A stretch of 36,776 nucleotides of DNA, taken from Alphaproteobacteria bacterium (lineage in GTDB: Bacteria; Pseudomonadota; Alphaproteobacteria; SMXQ01). The notes below the pieces were generated by a model that saw only the letters and a list, made by a program, of their open reading frames with translations, searched no databases and was not told the DNA's origin. Position 1 is the stretch's first letter. Each line of letters starts with the position of its first letter. Position numbers and translations under genes: made by a program. The DNA lies in NCBI GenBank assembly GCA_027292975.1, contig JAPUGG010000136.1:1-36776 (forward strand). The letters are read 5' to 3'. This document shows, one piece after another, positions 13,119-21,727 of the stretch.

Positions 13119-14447
13119 ATGAAAGATGCCACGGGGAAGGTCGTTGCAAGGGGCGCTCAAAAGGGTTTGTGGCGAGCGGTCCTTCTGAGCGCCGTCATTC
13201 TGCTGGCGGCTGGTTGCACCGTGCCCGAGCACATGGAGGTCAGGGCCGGTGTCGATCCGCGCAACGTGGATGACGACGTCCGTTTCCGCACCACCTATTA
13301 TTTCCGGGTCTTCGACCTTTGTGAGTCTTTATCCGGCGACCGAAAAAAAGACAGGATCATTCCACAAACCGATTCGCTTTACCGTTTCCGCATGACCGGA
13401 AAAGCATTCGCGTTGTTCACCAACGTGCATTTCGAGGCCGGGACCCTCAAAAGTTACGAAATTGACCCCTTCGGCGCCAATGTCGTCTTCGACAAGAAAA
13501 GCAACCGCTTCCGTTTCAAATCGCGCCGCCAGACCGAGCAGGAGGCAGGGCGCGAGGACGCGCAGCAAGAACTCCAGCGTCTGATGACGATATATGAGAA
13601 GCAAAAGGATATTTTGCCCCAACCGATCGTCAACAAGATCTTGGATGCTATCGGGCTACAGCTTGATCTTCTGGCGGGAAAGACCCTGACAGGCCAGCCT
13701 CTATTGGTGCCTTACACGGCCGAAAATAAGCGCGGGGACATCAAAATTCTGGCCAAACAGTACAAGGATACGACCACGGCAGAGGACAAAAAGAATAAAA
13801 CCGACACCGTCAAACGGGCGCTGGCACAGTTGGAACAGGCGCTGGCACAGTTGGAAAAGGCCGTCCTATGGGAGGTCGCCGTGAAACGGGCGAGTAAGGG
13901 CGAAGACTCTGCACGAGGTGAGTGGGACGATCAGATTCGTCTACTTGGAGGACTAAGAGACGCCAATCCGATCAAGGGTCTGGCGCATGTAAAAACTCTT
14001 GTCAACAAAACGATAGGGCGATTGAAAGCCTCCAAGAGCACGAGCGCGACGGTGGACATGGCCGCACCACGCGCCATTGGCAACGGCGGCAGGGACCGAT
14101 CCCCGATTTGCGATTCCGGCCAAGCGGGGCGGCGCGGTTTCCAAATTCTTGGCCCCGAAGGTTGGCGAACCTTCGACCAGGACGAACGCCTGATCCTCGC
14201 CATGTCATCGAGCGGCGAGCCTCTGATCAGTACGCTTCGGGAGCTCTCGAGCCGGGTCCTTGCCGAACAGCCGGACCGGGCGGCGCTCCTATTGCCCCTG
14301 GTCAAAGAGCGCCTGCGCATTTCCCGGACGTTACGCACCATCGAAGGGCTGGAAAGCGACGCAGCCAAGAAAGCCGCGGCCGAGAAAAAAGAAGCGGCAA
14401 AGAAAGCGGCCCTCGACATCCTGAAGGTCTTCAAGGAGGAGAATTAG
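13119..14447 (+). CDS. Predicted lipoprotein of unknown function
   Basis: 442 aa ORF with signal sequence and lipobox (VLLSAVILLAAGC); central ALAQLEQALAQLEKA heptads; A/K/E-rich C-terminus. No family recognised. Confidence 0.8.
   Translation: MKDATGKVVARGAQKGLWRAVLLSAVILLAAGCTVPEHMEVRAGVDPRNVDDDVRFRTTYYFRVFDLCESLSGDRKKDRIIPQTDSLYRFRMTGKAFALFTNVHFEAGTLKSYEIDPFGANVVFDKKSNRFRFKSRRQTEQEAGREDAQQELQRLMTIYEKQKDILPQPIVNKILDAIGLQLDLLAGKTLTGQPLLVPYTAENKRGDIKILAKQYKDTTTAEDKKNKTDTVKRALAQLEQALAQLEKAVLWEVAVKRASKGEDSARGEWDDQIRLLGGLRDANPIKGLAHVKTLVNKTIGRLKASKSTSATVDMAAPRAIGNGGRDRSPICDSGQAGRRGFQILGPEGWRTFDQDERLILAMSSSGEPLISTLRELSSRVLAEQPDRAALLLPLVKERLRISRTLRTIEGLESDAAKKAAAEKKEAAKKAALDILKVFKEEN
13819..13860 (+). 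repeat. 21-bp tandem duplication inside the first lipoprotein gene
   Basis: GCGCTGGCACAGTTGGAACAG followed by GCGCTGGCACAGTTGGAAAAG; encodes ALAQLEQ ALAQLEK heptads. Confidence 0.85.
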
Positions 14448-14450
14448 GCC

Positions 14451-15788
14451 ATGGCGCGCGGCATCTTCCAATCCCTTCGTTCGGTGGCGGCGCCGCTTGG
14501 CGTTGCGCTGGCGCTGGCGGGCTGCGGCGGGGCGTTTTCGGTGTCGTCTTCGATGCGCGTGGAAGTCGAGGTCTACAAGGGTCCCCTGACGAAGGAACCC
14601 GAGGCCCAGTGGGCCGAACTGATCGGAATCGTCGATGAAGCGCGCGAAATGCTGAAGAAATACGAACTCGGCCTGCGGCAATTCGTGATGCCGACAAAGG
14701 ACTGCCGTGACGATCCGGATTTCGAAATCAGGACTGAAAAAACGTTTAATGAACTTTCATACATTCCAGATTTCGATTTATCGATAGCTAATTCCAGAGA
14801 CTGGACCAAAACGGCATGCCTACAATTGAACAACCTGTCGAGAGACGTGGCGGCCTTGATGGATATTTATAAGGAGATGGTGGCACTTACTCCCATAATA
14901 GGCGACACCTTAAAGAGTTACCATGCAGGTAACGGAAAGGAAAAAAGTGCTCTCCTGGTCGAACTCACGCGCGTCGCCACCACCCTGAAATCCAAGGCCC
15001 TTTTCTGGGCCAACGTCCATGCCGCCGTCGCGCCGGACTCGTTGCTGGCGCGAAACATGATGACCAACTTCGCCAATATGACGTCCCAGATCAGCAATCA
15101 GCTTTCCTCGCGGGCCGATGCGCTTCTCAAACAGTTGGCCCGCGGAATATCGCGCAAAAATCTCCCCCTGAGCGTCTATTTGCGCGACACCAGCATCACC
15201 GATTTTCCCAACCTTTTCGTCTGGAACCGCGCCGCCGCGCCGGCGCTGCTGTCGGAAATGTTCCTGCACCCCCTTCACGCATTCAGTTCCGAGGAGACGA
15301 CCGACCGCATCCGCGTCCTCGAACGCCTGTTCGCCGATCACTACTGGACCAATATCAACACGGTCTACGCCAGCGGTCAGGGCACCGTGCGCATGGCGCT
15401 GATCAAGGACGACATCGGTAACTGGAACCTCAAATCCTTCGACAGCAACCCGGCCAAGTTGCTCAACGCCTATAAGGAGTTGACCCTGGCGGCGGTGAAA
15501 GCCGTGACCGACGCCGCCACCGGTGGCGTGGACAAGGCGGCGTTGGACCTCGCCAGCCGCCTGACGCGCGGGCGAATCGGCACCGAAGGCGCCAAGGCCG
15601 GCACCTTCAATGTCGAGGCGCTGAGAAAACGCACAGTAGTAAAACTGGAGACGCTCGAGAAAAAGGCCAAGGATCCGAATGCTAATCGCGAAGAAATCCT
15701 CAAAGAAGCGCGGCGAATCGTCGAGGACTACGAGGCCGTGATCGACGTCTTGCAGGAATCGGTGGTGGCCGAAAGCCCGAAGCCCTGA
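14451..15788 (+). CDS. Predicted lipoprotein of unknown function
   Basis: 445 aa ORF with signal sequence and lipobox (LGVALALAGCGG); begins 3 nt after the previous stop; no family recognised. Confidence 0.8.
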   Translation: MARGIFQSLRSVAAPLGVALALAGCGGAFSVSSSMRVEVEVYKGPLTKEPEAQWAELIGIVDEAREMLKKYELGLRQFVMPTKDCRDDPDFEIRTEKTFNELSYIPDFDLSIANSRDWTKTACLQLNNLSRDVAALMDIYKEMVALTPIIGDTLKSYHAGNGKEKSALLVELTRVATTLKSKALFWANVHAAVAPDSLLARNMMTNFANMTSQISNQLSSRADALLKQLARGISRKNLPLSVYLRDTSITDFPNLFVWNRAAAPALLSEMFLHPLHAFSSEETTDRIRVLERLFADHYWTNINTVYASGQGTVRMALIKDDIGNWNLKSFDSNPAKLLNAYKELTLAAVKAVTDAATGGVDKAALDLASRLTRGRIGTEGAKAGTFNVEALRKRTVVKLETLEKKAKDPNANREEILKEARRIVEDYEAVIDVLQESVVAESPKP

Positions 15789-15824
15789 TCCACGCCGGAA
15801 GGCCGCCTTTAGCCGCCCCCCCCC

Positions 15825-16934
15825 TCAATAACTCACCACGGCGCGGATCGATTCGCCCCGGTGCATCAGCTCAAATCCCTTGTTGATCTCGTCCAGGGTC
15901 AGGTTGTGGGTGATCATCGGGTCGATCTCGATCTTTCCCTCCATGTACCAGTCCACCATCTTGGGCACGTCGGTGCGGCCGCTTGCGCCGCCGAACGCGG
16001 TGCCGCGCCAGACCCGGCCGGTGACCAGCTGGAACGGGCGGGTGGAGATTTCGGCGCCCGCGCCGGCGACGCCGATGATCACCGATTCGCCCCAGCCCTT
16101 GTGGCAGCATTCGAGAGCCTGGCGCATCACCTCGGTGTTGCCGATGCACTCGAAGCTATAGTCCGCCCCGCCACCGGTGAGGTCCACCAGATAGGCCACG
16201 ATATCGTCCCCGGCCTCGGCCGGGTCGACGAAATGGGTCATGCCGAAGCGTTCGCCGAAGGCCTTCTTGGCCGGGTTGGTATCGACGCCGACGATCATCG
16301 CCGCGTCGGCCAGGCGCAATCCCTGGATGACGTTGAGGCCGATGCCGCCCAGGCCGAAGACCACGCAGTTGGACCCGGGCTCGACCTTGGCGGTGTTGAT
16401 CACCGCACCGATGCCGGTGGTGACGCCGCAGCCGATGTAGCAGACCTTGTCGAAGGGCGCGTCGGCGCGGATCTTGGCGACGGCAATTTCCGGCAGCACC
16501 GTGAAGTTGGAGAAGGTCGAGGTCCCCATGTAGTGATAGAGCGGCGCGCCGTTATGCGAGAAGCGTGAGGTCCCGTCGGGCATGACTCCGGCGCCTTGGG
16601 TCTCGCGGATGGCCTGGCACAGGTTGGTCTTGGGGTTGCGGCAGAATTCGCATTCCCCGCATTCCGGCGTATAGAGCGGGATGACGTGATCGCCGGTTGC
16701 GACGCTCCTCACCCCGGGGCCGGTCTCGACCACCACGCCCGCCCCTTCATGGCCGAGGATGGCCGGGAACAACCCTTCCGGGTCGGCGCCCGATAGGGTG
16801 AATGCGTCGGTGTGGCAGATGCCCGTGGCCTTGATCTCGACCAACACCTCGCCGGCTTTCGGGCCGTCGAGGTCGATCTCGGTGATCTCCAAGGGACGTC
16901 CCGCCTCCAGGGCCAGGGCCGCGCGTGTTTTCAT
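15825..16934 (-). CDS. S-(hydroxymethyl)glutathione dehydrogenase / class III alcohol dehydrogenase
   Basis: [58 protein letters not shown] zinc site, [16 protein letters not shown]; start at ATG 16934 although the ORF extends further upstream. Confidence 0.96.
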   Translation of the reverse strand: MKTRAALALEAGRPLEITEIDLDGPKAGEVLVEIKATGICHTDAFTLSGADPEGLFPAILGHEGAGVVVETGPGVRSVATGDHVIPLYTPECGECEFCRNPKTNLCQAIRETQGAGVMPDGTSRFSHNGAPLYHYMGTSTFSNFTVLPEIAVAKIRADAPFDKVCYIGCGVTTGIGAVINTAKVEPGSNCVVFGLGGIGLNVIQGLRLADAAMIVGVDTNPAKKAFGERFGMTHFVDPAEAGDDIVAYLVDLTGGGADYSFECIGNTEVMRQALECCHKGWGESVIIGVAGAGAEISTRPFQLVTGRVWRGTAFGGASGRTDVPKMVDWYMEGKIEIDPMITHNLTLDEINKGFELMHRGESIRAVVSY

Positions 16935-16984
16935 GTTTCCCTCCTGAATTGGCAATGAGGACGGCTTAGGACCCCGTCCGCCGA

Positions 16985-17692
16985 TCAGGCCCAGGCCACC
17001 TTGGCGATGGTCAGCGCCGACAGGGTGCCGTTGGCGACGATCGCCGTCCACAGCGATCCCGAGCGGACGAAAAGCAGGCAAAACACGGCCCCCTGAACCA
17101 CGCTATAGGCCATGTAGACGGGAATCGACGGGTTGAAGAACAACAGGCCGTAGACCAGGGCCGACACGCCGATGGCCGCTTCCAGTCCCAACATGGGGCG
17201 CAGGAAGTTGAACAGCACGCCCCGGAAATAGATCTCCAGCGAGATCGGCAGGATGATGGCGAGCACCGCCATGAGGCCGATCAGTCCGACCTCGCTTTCC
17301 AAGGTGGCCGCGTAAGAAGCCCGGGTGCTCTCCATGATGCCAAAGCCCATCAGCGCGTCGAGCCGCTCGCCGGCGAAGAACAGCGCCGCCGCCACCGACA
17401 CGGCGATCAGCACCCAGCGCGCCTCGGGGCGCGTGAGCCCGATGATCGCCCATCCCATGGCGGTGCGCGAGGCCAGCACGTAACCGGTGGAGGCCAGAAC
17501 GCCGACCGACGCCAGCAGCGAAAACCACAACAGATTGTCCAGCAGCGCGCGTTCCTTGGTGAAGATGCTGGGGTCCAGCCTGACCACGATGACGCCGCCG
17601 ATGACGAAGATCAGGACGGACATCAGGGTGATGCCGATGAAATTCCTGATGGTGATGCGATAGGAAAGCGTGGGGTCGGGGTGCGGGGGCAT
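16985..17692 (-). CDS. CPBP-family-like intramembrane protein (motifs degenerate)
   Basis: Multi-TM protein with [21 protein letters not shown] resembling CPBP motif 1 and a downstream [14 protein letters not shown]. Confidence 0.7.
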   Translation of the reverse strand: MPPHPDPTLSYRITIRNFIGITLMSVLIFVIGGVIVVRLDPSIFTKERALLDNLLWFSLLASVGVLASTGYVLASRTAMGWAIIGLTRPEARWVLIAVSVAAALFFAGERLDALMGFGIMESTRASYAATLESEVGLIGLMAVLAIILPISLEIYFRGVLFNFLRPMLGLEAAIGVSALVYGLLFFNPSIPVYMAYSVVQGAVFCLLFVRSGSLWTAIVANGTLSALTIAKVAWA

Positions 17693-17737
17693 GGAAGAGG
17701 GTCCGCGAGGTTGGTTCTTGGGACGGCTCGGGCACCC

Positions 17738-18247
17738 TCAATCGCGGGCCGGCGCAGTTTCGGCCTGTCGCAGCAGAAGCGCAAGGGCAGCGTCCACCGC
17801 CTGGCCCCGCACCGCCTGGCGGTCGCCGGCGAACTGGTCCGCCCGGTGGAGCGTGTCGCCGCCGCGCCGGGCCGCCGCCATGTGCACCAGGCCCACGGGT
17901 TTGGTTGGGGTGCCGCCGCCGGGCCCGGCGATGCCGGTGGCGGACACCGCGATATCGGCGCGTGCGCGCTCGAGCGCGCCCTCGGCCATGGCCCGGGCAA
18001 CCTCTTCGCTGGTGGCGCCGTGCTCGGCTATCATGTCCGCGGGCACGCCCAGTTGATCGGTCTTGGCAACATTTGCGTAGGTGACGAAGCCGCGCATGAA
18101 GACCGTCGAGGCGCCTGCCACCTCGGTGAGACACGCGGCGATCAGCCCACCGGTGCAGGATTCCGCCGTGGTTAGGGTCAGGCCCTTGTCCTGGGCGGCT
18201 TTGATGATGCCCTGGGCCAATTCCAGCGATGATCTAGAAAAATACAT
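17738..18247 (-). CDS. CinA C-terminal family protein (nicotinamide-nucleotide amidase, PncC-like)
   Basis: LTTAESCTGGLIAACLTEVAGAS, SATGIAGPGGGTPTKPVGLV; start likely at ATG 18247. Confidence 0.94.
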   Translation of the reverse strand: MYFSRSSLELAQGIIKAAQDKGLTLTTAESCTGGLIAACLTEVAGASTVFMRGFVTYANVAKTDQLGVPADMIAEHGATSEEVARAMAEGALERARADIAVSATGIAGPGGGTPTKPVGLVHMAAARRGGDTLHRADQFAGDRQAVRGQAVDAALALLLRQAETAPARD

Positions 18248-18776
18248 GAGGCCGTCCCGACAAGAGGAAAAATACCGCCAATACAACCGACGCGTATAGG
18301 GCGGCGGCGATGTCGTCCGCCATGACGCCAAGCGCCCCGTCGAGGCCGCGCTGGAGCGTCTTGATGGGCCAGGGCTTGAGGATGTCGAACAACCGGAAGG
18401 CGATGAATCCGAGCCCGAAGGCCAGCGGATCGAGCCCGGCGGGGGCTACCGCCAGCACCTGGCCCGCCACTTCATCGATGACGATGGCGCCGGGGTCCCG
18501 GTCCGGCGTTTTGGCGAGATAGGCCTTGACCGCCCACAGGCCGAGGCCGAAAAGCACGCTGGCCGCAAGGATCACGGCGGCGGGCCCGAAGCGCGCGCCC
18601 AGCACCCAGGCCAGGGGCAGCGCCGCCAGCGATCCCCAGGTCCCGGGCGCCTTGGGCAGCAACCCGGTTCCGAACCAGGTACTGATCAGGGCGGGGGGGC
18701 TCCAAAACGTTAGGCCGGGAGGAAGGCCCGGGGGAAGGGAGTCCCGCGCGCCGGGGGAAGTGGGGGGGCCGCTCAT
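18234..18776 (-). CDS. pgpA: Phosphatidylglycerophosphatase A
   Basis: STWFGTGLLPKAPGTWGSLAALPL, DPGAIVIDEVAGQ, FRLFDILKPWPIKTLQ; start at 18776 gives an ATGA overlap with the ispDF stop. Confidence 0.94.
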   Translation of the reverse strand: MSGPPTSPGARDSLPPGLPPGLTFWSPPALISTWFGTGLLPKAPGTWGSLAALPLAWVLGARFGPAAVILAASVLFGLGLWAVKAYLAKTPDRDPGAIVIDEVAGQVLAVAPAGLDPLAFGLGFIAFRLFDILKPWPIKTLQRGLDGALGVMADDIAAALYASVVLAVFFLLSGRPHVFF

Positions 18777-19966
18777 GGGACCGGTCTTTTCAGGCATATG
18801 GTGGCGACGGCCTGGGCCGCTATGCCTTCGCCACGGCCCAGCGCGCCCAGTTTTTCGGTGGTGGTCGCCTTGATAGCGATGCGATCGAGGCTGAGGCCGA
18901 GGATGCCGCCCAGGCGCGCGCGCATGAGCTCAAAGTGGGGGGCGATCTTGGGGTATTCGCAAATGATGGTGACGTCGAGATGGATGATGGTCCCGTCCCT
19001 GGCTTTGAGCAGACCCAAAGCGTGCTTTAGGAAGGTCGCCGAATCGGCGTCTTTCCAGGCAGCATTGGTGGGCGGGAAATGGCTGCCGATGTCGCCTTCG
19101 GCCAGGGCGCCCAAGAGGGCATCGGTGACGGCGTGGAGCCCTGCATCGGCATCGGAATGACCTTTGAGGCCGCGCTCATGGGGAAGATCGATGCCGCAGA
19201 GCCGCACCGGGCCGCTCCCTTCCGGGCCGAAGGCATGGACGTCGAAACCCTGTCCGGTCCGGGTTTCGCCGCCCCCCGCGAGCAGCCGTTCGGCACGGGC
19301 GAAATCTTGCCTGGTGGTGATCTTGAAGTTGTCTTCCGAGCCCGCCACCAGGGCCACCTCGATCCCGGCGGCGACGGCGAGCGCGGCGTCGTCGGTATGG
19401 GCGTCGGCGCCAAGCGCCGCCGCCTTGCGGTGGGCGTCGAGGATAATGTTGAAGGAAAACCCCTGGGGCGTCTGCGCCCGCCACAACTCGGTTCGGTCGA
19501 CCGCATCAACGATGAGCCCGCCGGCACCACGTTTGAGGCTGTCGGCCACGGCCAGGGCCGGGACGGCGCCGGGGTGGGCGGCCAGCGCTTCGATGATCCG
19601 GGCGATCAGCGCGTCGTCCACCAAGGGTCGGGCGGCATCGTGAATGAGCACCGTATCGAAGCCCTCCCCGGCCAAGCTTTCAAGCCCGAGCCGCACCGAA
19701 ACCTGGCGCGTCGCGCCGCCCTGGACCGGGTCCAAAAGGCTTAGATGGCCGACCGCTTCGTCGTAGCGCGCGCGGTCGTCGGCGTGGATCACCACGCGCA
19801 CGGCGGCTACCGCGTCGGAATCTTGGAATGCCGCCACCGCATGGCTCAGCATGGGCCGGCCGCAAAGGGGAGTGTATTGCTTGGGAAATGGTGCGCCCTG
19901 GGTCCCATCCCCGCCGAGTCGCGCGCCGCGGCCCGCGGCGACGATCAGGGCGACGCAGCCGGCCAT
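18773..19966 (-). CDS. ispDF: Bifunctional IspD/IspF (MEP pathway cytidylyltransferase / MECDP synthase)
   Basis: N-terminal IspD ALIVAAGRGARLGG, VLIHDAARPLV; C-terminal IspF GQGFDVHAF, GHSDADAGLHAVTDALLGA, KATTTEKLGALGRGEGI. Confidence 0.97.
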   Translation of the reverse strand: MAGCVALIVAAGRGARLGGDGTQGAPFPKQYTPLCGRPMLSHAVAAFQDSDAVAAVRVVIHADDRARYDEAVGHLSLLDPVQGGATRQVSVRLGLESLAGEGFDTVLIHDAARPLVDDALIARIIEALAAHPGAVPALAVADSLKRGAGGLIVDAVDRTELWRAQTPQGFSFNIILDAHRKAAALGADAHTDDAALAVAAGIEVALVAGSEDNFKITTRQDFARAERLLAGGGETRTGQGFDVHAFGPEGSGPVRLCGIDLPHERGLKGHSDADAGLHAVTDALLGALAEGDIGSHFPPTNAAWKDADSATFLKHALGLLKARDGTIIHLDVTIICEYPKIAPHFELMRARLGGILGLSLDRIAIKATTTEKLGALGRGEGIAAQAVATICLKRPVP

Positions 19967-20118
19967 GTCGATTCCTCATCCATGGAGAGCGAGGGTAGCC
20001 GCGCTTCCCCCGCCTGCCAAGCGCCATCGCGCCCGGTCGGGACCAGGTGGGTGCCCGATCAGGGAAAATCGGGCGACCCCAGGGCAGCCCGGCCAACCGA
20101 CCGCCAAGAGCGGGTGGG

Positions 20119-20628
20119 CTAACTCATGATCTTCCAGCTACCGTCGGACTGGCGGCAGGCCGTGCCATAGGCCCGTTCGGTCCGTCCGTCGATGGTCACG
20201 GTCTGCTGGAATTCCCGGCACGTTCGGCCGTCGTCCCGGCGATAGGCAGGTTGCGGGGTCACGGTGCCGGAATGCCGGTTGTCGGGGTTCTGCCAGGTCG
20301 AGGGCTGTCCCGATCGCTGGGTTTCCAGGGAGCTCTGGGTGGTGCGGTGCATGTAGGCGCGGTCGGCCCGGTCGAGGGATTTGCCGACCTCCGAACCGAC
20401 GATCCCGCCGAGCACGGCGCCGATGCTGATGGCGATGACCTTGCCCGATCCCTTGCCGATGGTCGAGCCCAGCAACCCGCCGGCGATGGCGCCGACCAAT
20501 GTGCCGCCCCTTTCCTTTGGGCCCTGGTTCTCGGCGCAGGCGATTAAACCAAGGCTGATGATGGCGATGGCGGCCACGGTGCCGAAATTTCGATGACGTG
20601 GCGCACAATGTTGGTGGCTTGAAGACAT
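20119..20628 (-). CDS. 17 kDa surface antigen / glycine-zipper 2TM lipoprotein (RT0821/Lpp0805-type)
   Basis: Lipobox-like SLGLIAC; GGTLVGAIAGGLLGSTIGKGSG...GAVLGGIVGSEVGKSLD; C-terminal CREFQQTVTIDGRTERAYGTACRQSDGSWKI. Confidence 0.9.
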   Translation of the reverse strand: MSSSHQHCAPRHRNFGTVAAIAIISLGLIACAENQGPKERGGTLVGAIAGGLLGSTIGKGSGKVIAISIGAVLGGIVGSEVGKSLDRADRAYMHRTTQSSLETQRSGQPSTWQNPDNRHSGTVTPQPAYRRDDGRTCREFQQTVTIDGRTERAYGTACRQSDGSWKIMS

Positions 20629-20694
20629 GACGGTACTCCGATGAGACGAGGACTTTTATTAGTGTAGGACGATTGGCGACAAAAATAAAAGGGT

Positions 20695-20742
20695 GAGAGC
20701 ACTTTCCGGTCAAGTGGTTCAATTTGGCCGGATAGTGCTCTC
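20695..20742. repeat. Imperfect 19-bp inverted repeat, 10-nt loop, in divergent intergenic region
   Basis: GAGAGCACTTTCCGGTCAA / gtggttcaat / TTGGCCGGATAGTGCTCTC; two non-Watson-Crick positions. Confidence 0.85.
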
Positions 20743-20805
20743 GCGTGGGGCCAAGGCATAAGCCACGGCACCCGGAATGGTGATCGGTGATATACTCCGC
20801 GCGCC

Positions 20806-21618
20806 ATGAACCCGCTGGTCTTCAATTTGTCGGCCCTCGCCGCGCTGGTGCCCTCGGCGCTGCTGCTCTACCGCCGGGGCCCCGGTCCCGAACCCGATGT
20901 CCGCGATGCCGTATTCTGGGGGGTTTTGGCGGTGGCGGTGGCGGGCGCCGTGGCCTGGACCTCGGTGCTCTTCGCGTCGGCTTGGCAGACCGGAATCGCG
21001 GCGAGCCTATGGGTCACAATTTCCCTTTCCCTGGTCTTGTTCGCGGTGATTTCTGCGGCAAGCAGCGCGTTCGCCCGATTGCTCGTGGTGTTCGGCCCCT
21101 ATGCGGTGGTTCTCGGTTCCATCGCCACGTTCTGGGCGCAGGCACCGGGCCGCCCGGCGACGGCGACCCTCGCCGGGCCCTGGCTCAACCTGCATATCGG
21201 GATTTCGGTGACGACCTATGCGCTGATGACCTTGGCGGCGATGGCGGCTTTGGGCGTTTTTCTTCAGGAGCGGGCCTTGAAAGCGCGGCGACCGACGCGC
21301 CTGACGGCGATCCTGCCCTCGGTGTCCGAGGGCGAGACGCTGCAGCTCCGTGTTCTCGCCGCGTCGGCGGTGGTGCTGGGCCTGGGGCTTCTGTCGGGCA
21401 TGGTCATCGAGGTTCTCGAGCGCGGCGTCATCCTCGTTTTCAACCACAAGACCCTGCTTTCAATTCTCTCCTTCACGGTGATCGCCGGACTGCTGATCGT
21501 GCATCGGGCGAGCGGCCTGGCCGGGCGGCGCGCGGCGCGCTATGTGTTGCTTGCCTATCTGCTGCTGACCCTCGGTTACCCCGGGGTCAAGCTGGTGACC
21601 GATGTGATTTTGCGTTAA
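20806..21618 (+). CDS. Cytochrome c assembly-type membrane protein (CcsA/HemX/YpjD-like)
   Basis: Multi-TM; LNLHIGISVTTYALMTLAAMAALGVFLQERALK and FNHKTLLSILSFTVIAGLLIVHRASGLAGRRAARY match the YpjD/CcsA-like layout. Confidence 0.82.
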   Translation: MNPLVFNLSALAALVPSALLLYRRGPGPEPDVRDAVFWGVLAVAVAGAVAWTSVLFASAWQTGIAASLWVTISLSLVLFAVISAASSAFARLLVVFGPYAVVLGSIATFWAQAPGRPATATLAGPWLNLHIGISVTTYALMTLAAMAALGVFLQERALKARRPTRLTAILPSVSEGETLQLRVLAASAVVLGLGLLSGMVIEVLERGVILVFNHKTLLSILSFTVIAGLLIVHRASGLAGRRAARYVLLAYLLLTLGYPGVKLVTDVILR

Positions 21619-21652
21619 CCCGGCGCCTGCCCTGAAAACCAATTAGTGCCCA

Positions 21653-21691
21653 TCAAATTGATTCCATTTGGCCGGAGTGTGCTCTAGTGTG
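21653..21691 (+). repeat. Second copy of the TTCnATTTGGCCGGA-n-GTGCTCT intergenic repeat
   Basis: TCAAATTGATTCCATTTGGCCGGAGTGTGCTCTAGTGTG aligns with 20710-20747 with one gap. Confidence 0.65.
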
Positions 21692-21727
21692 CCCATCTCA
21701 TAGCCAGATCTGGAAATTGCACAAATT

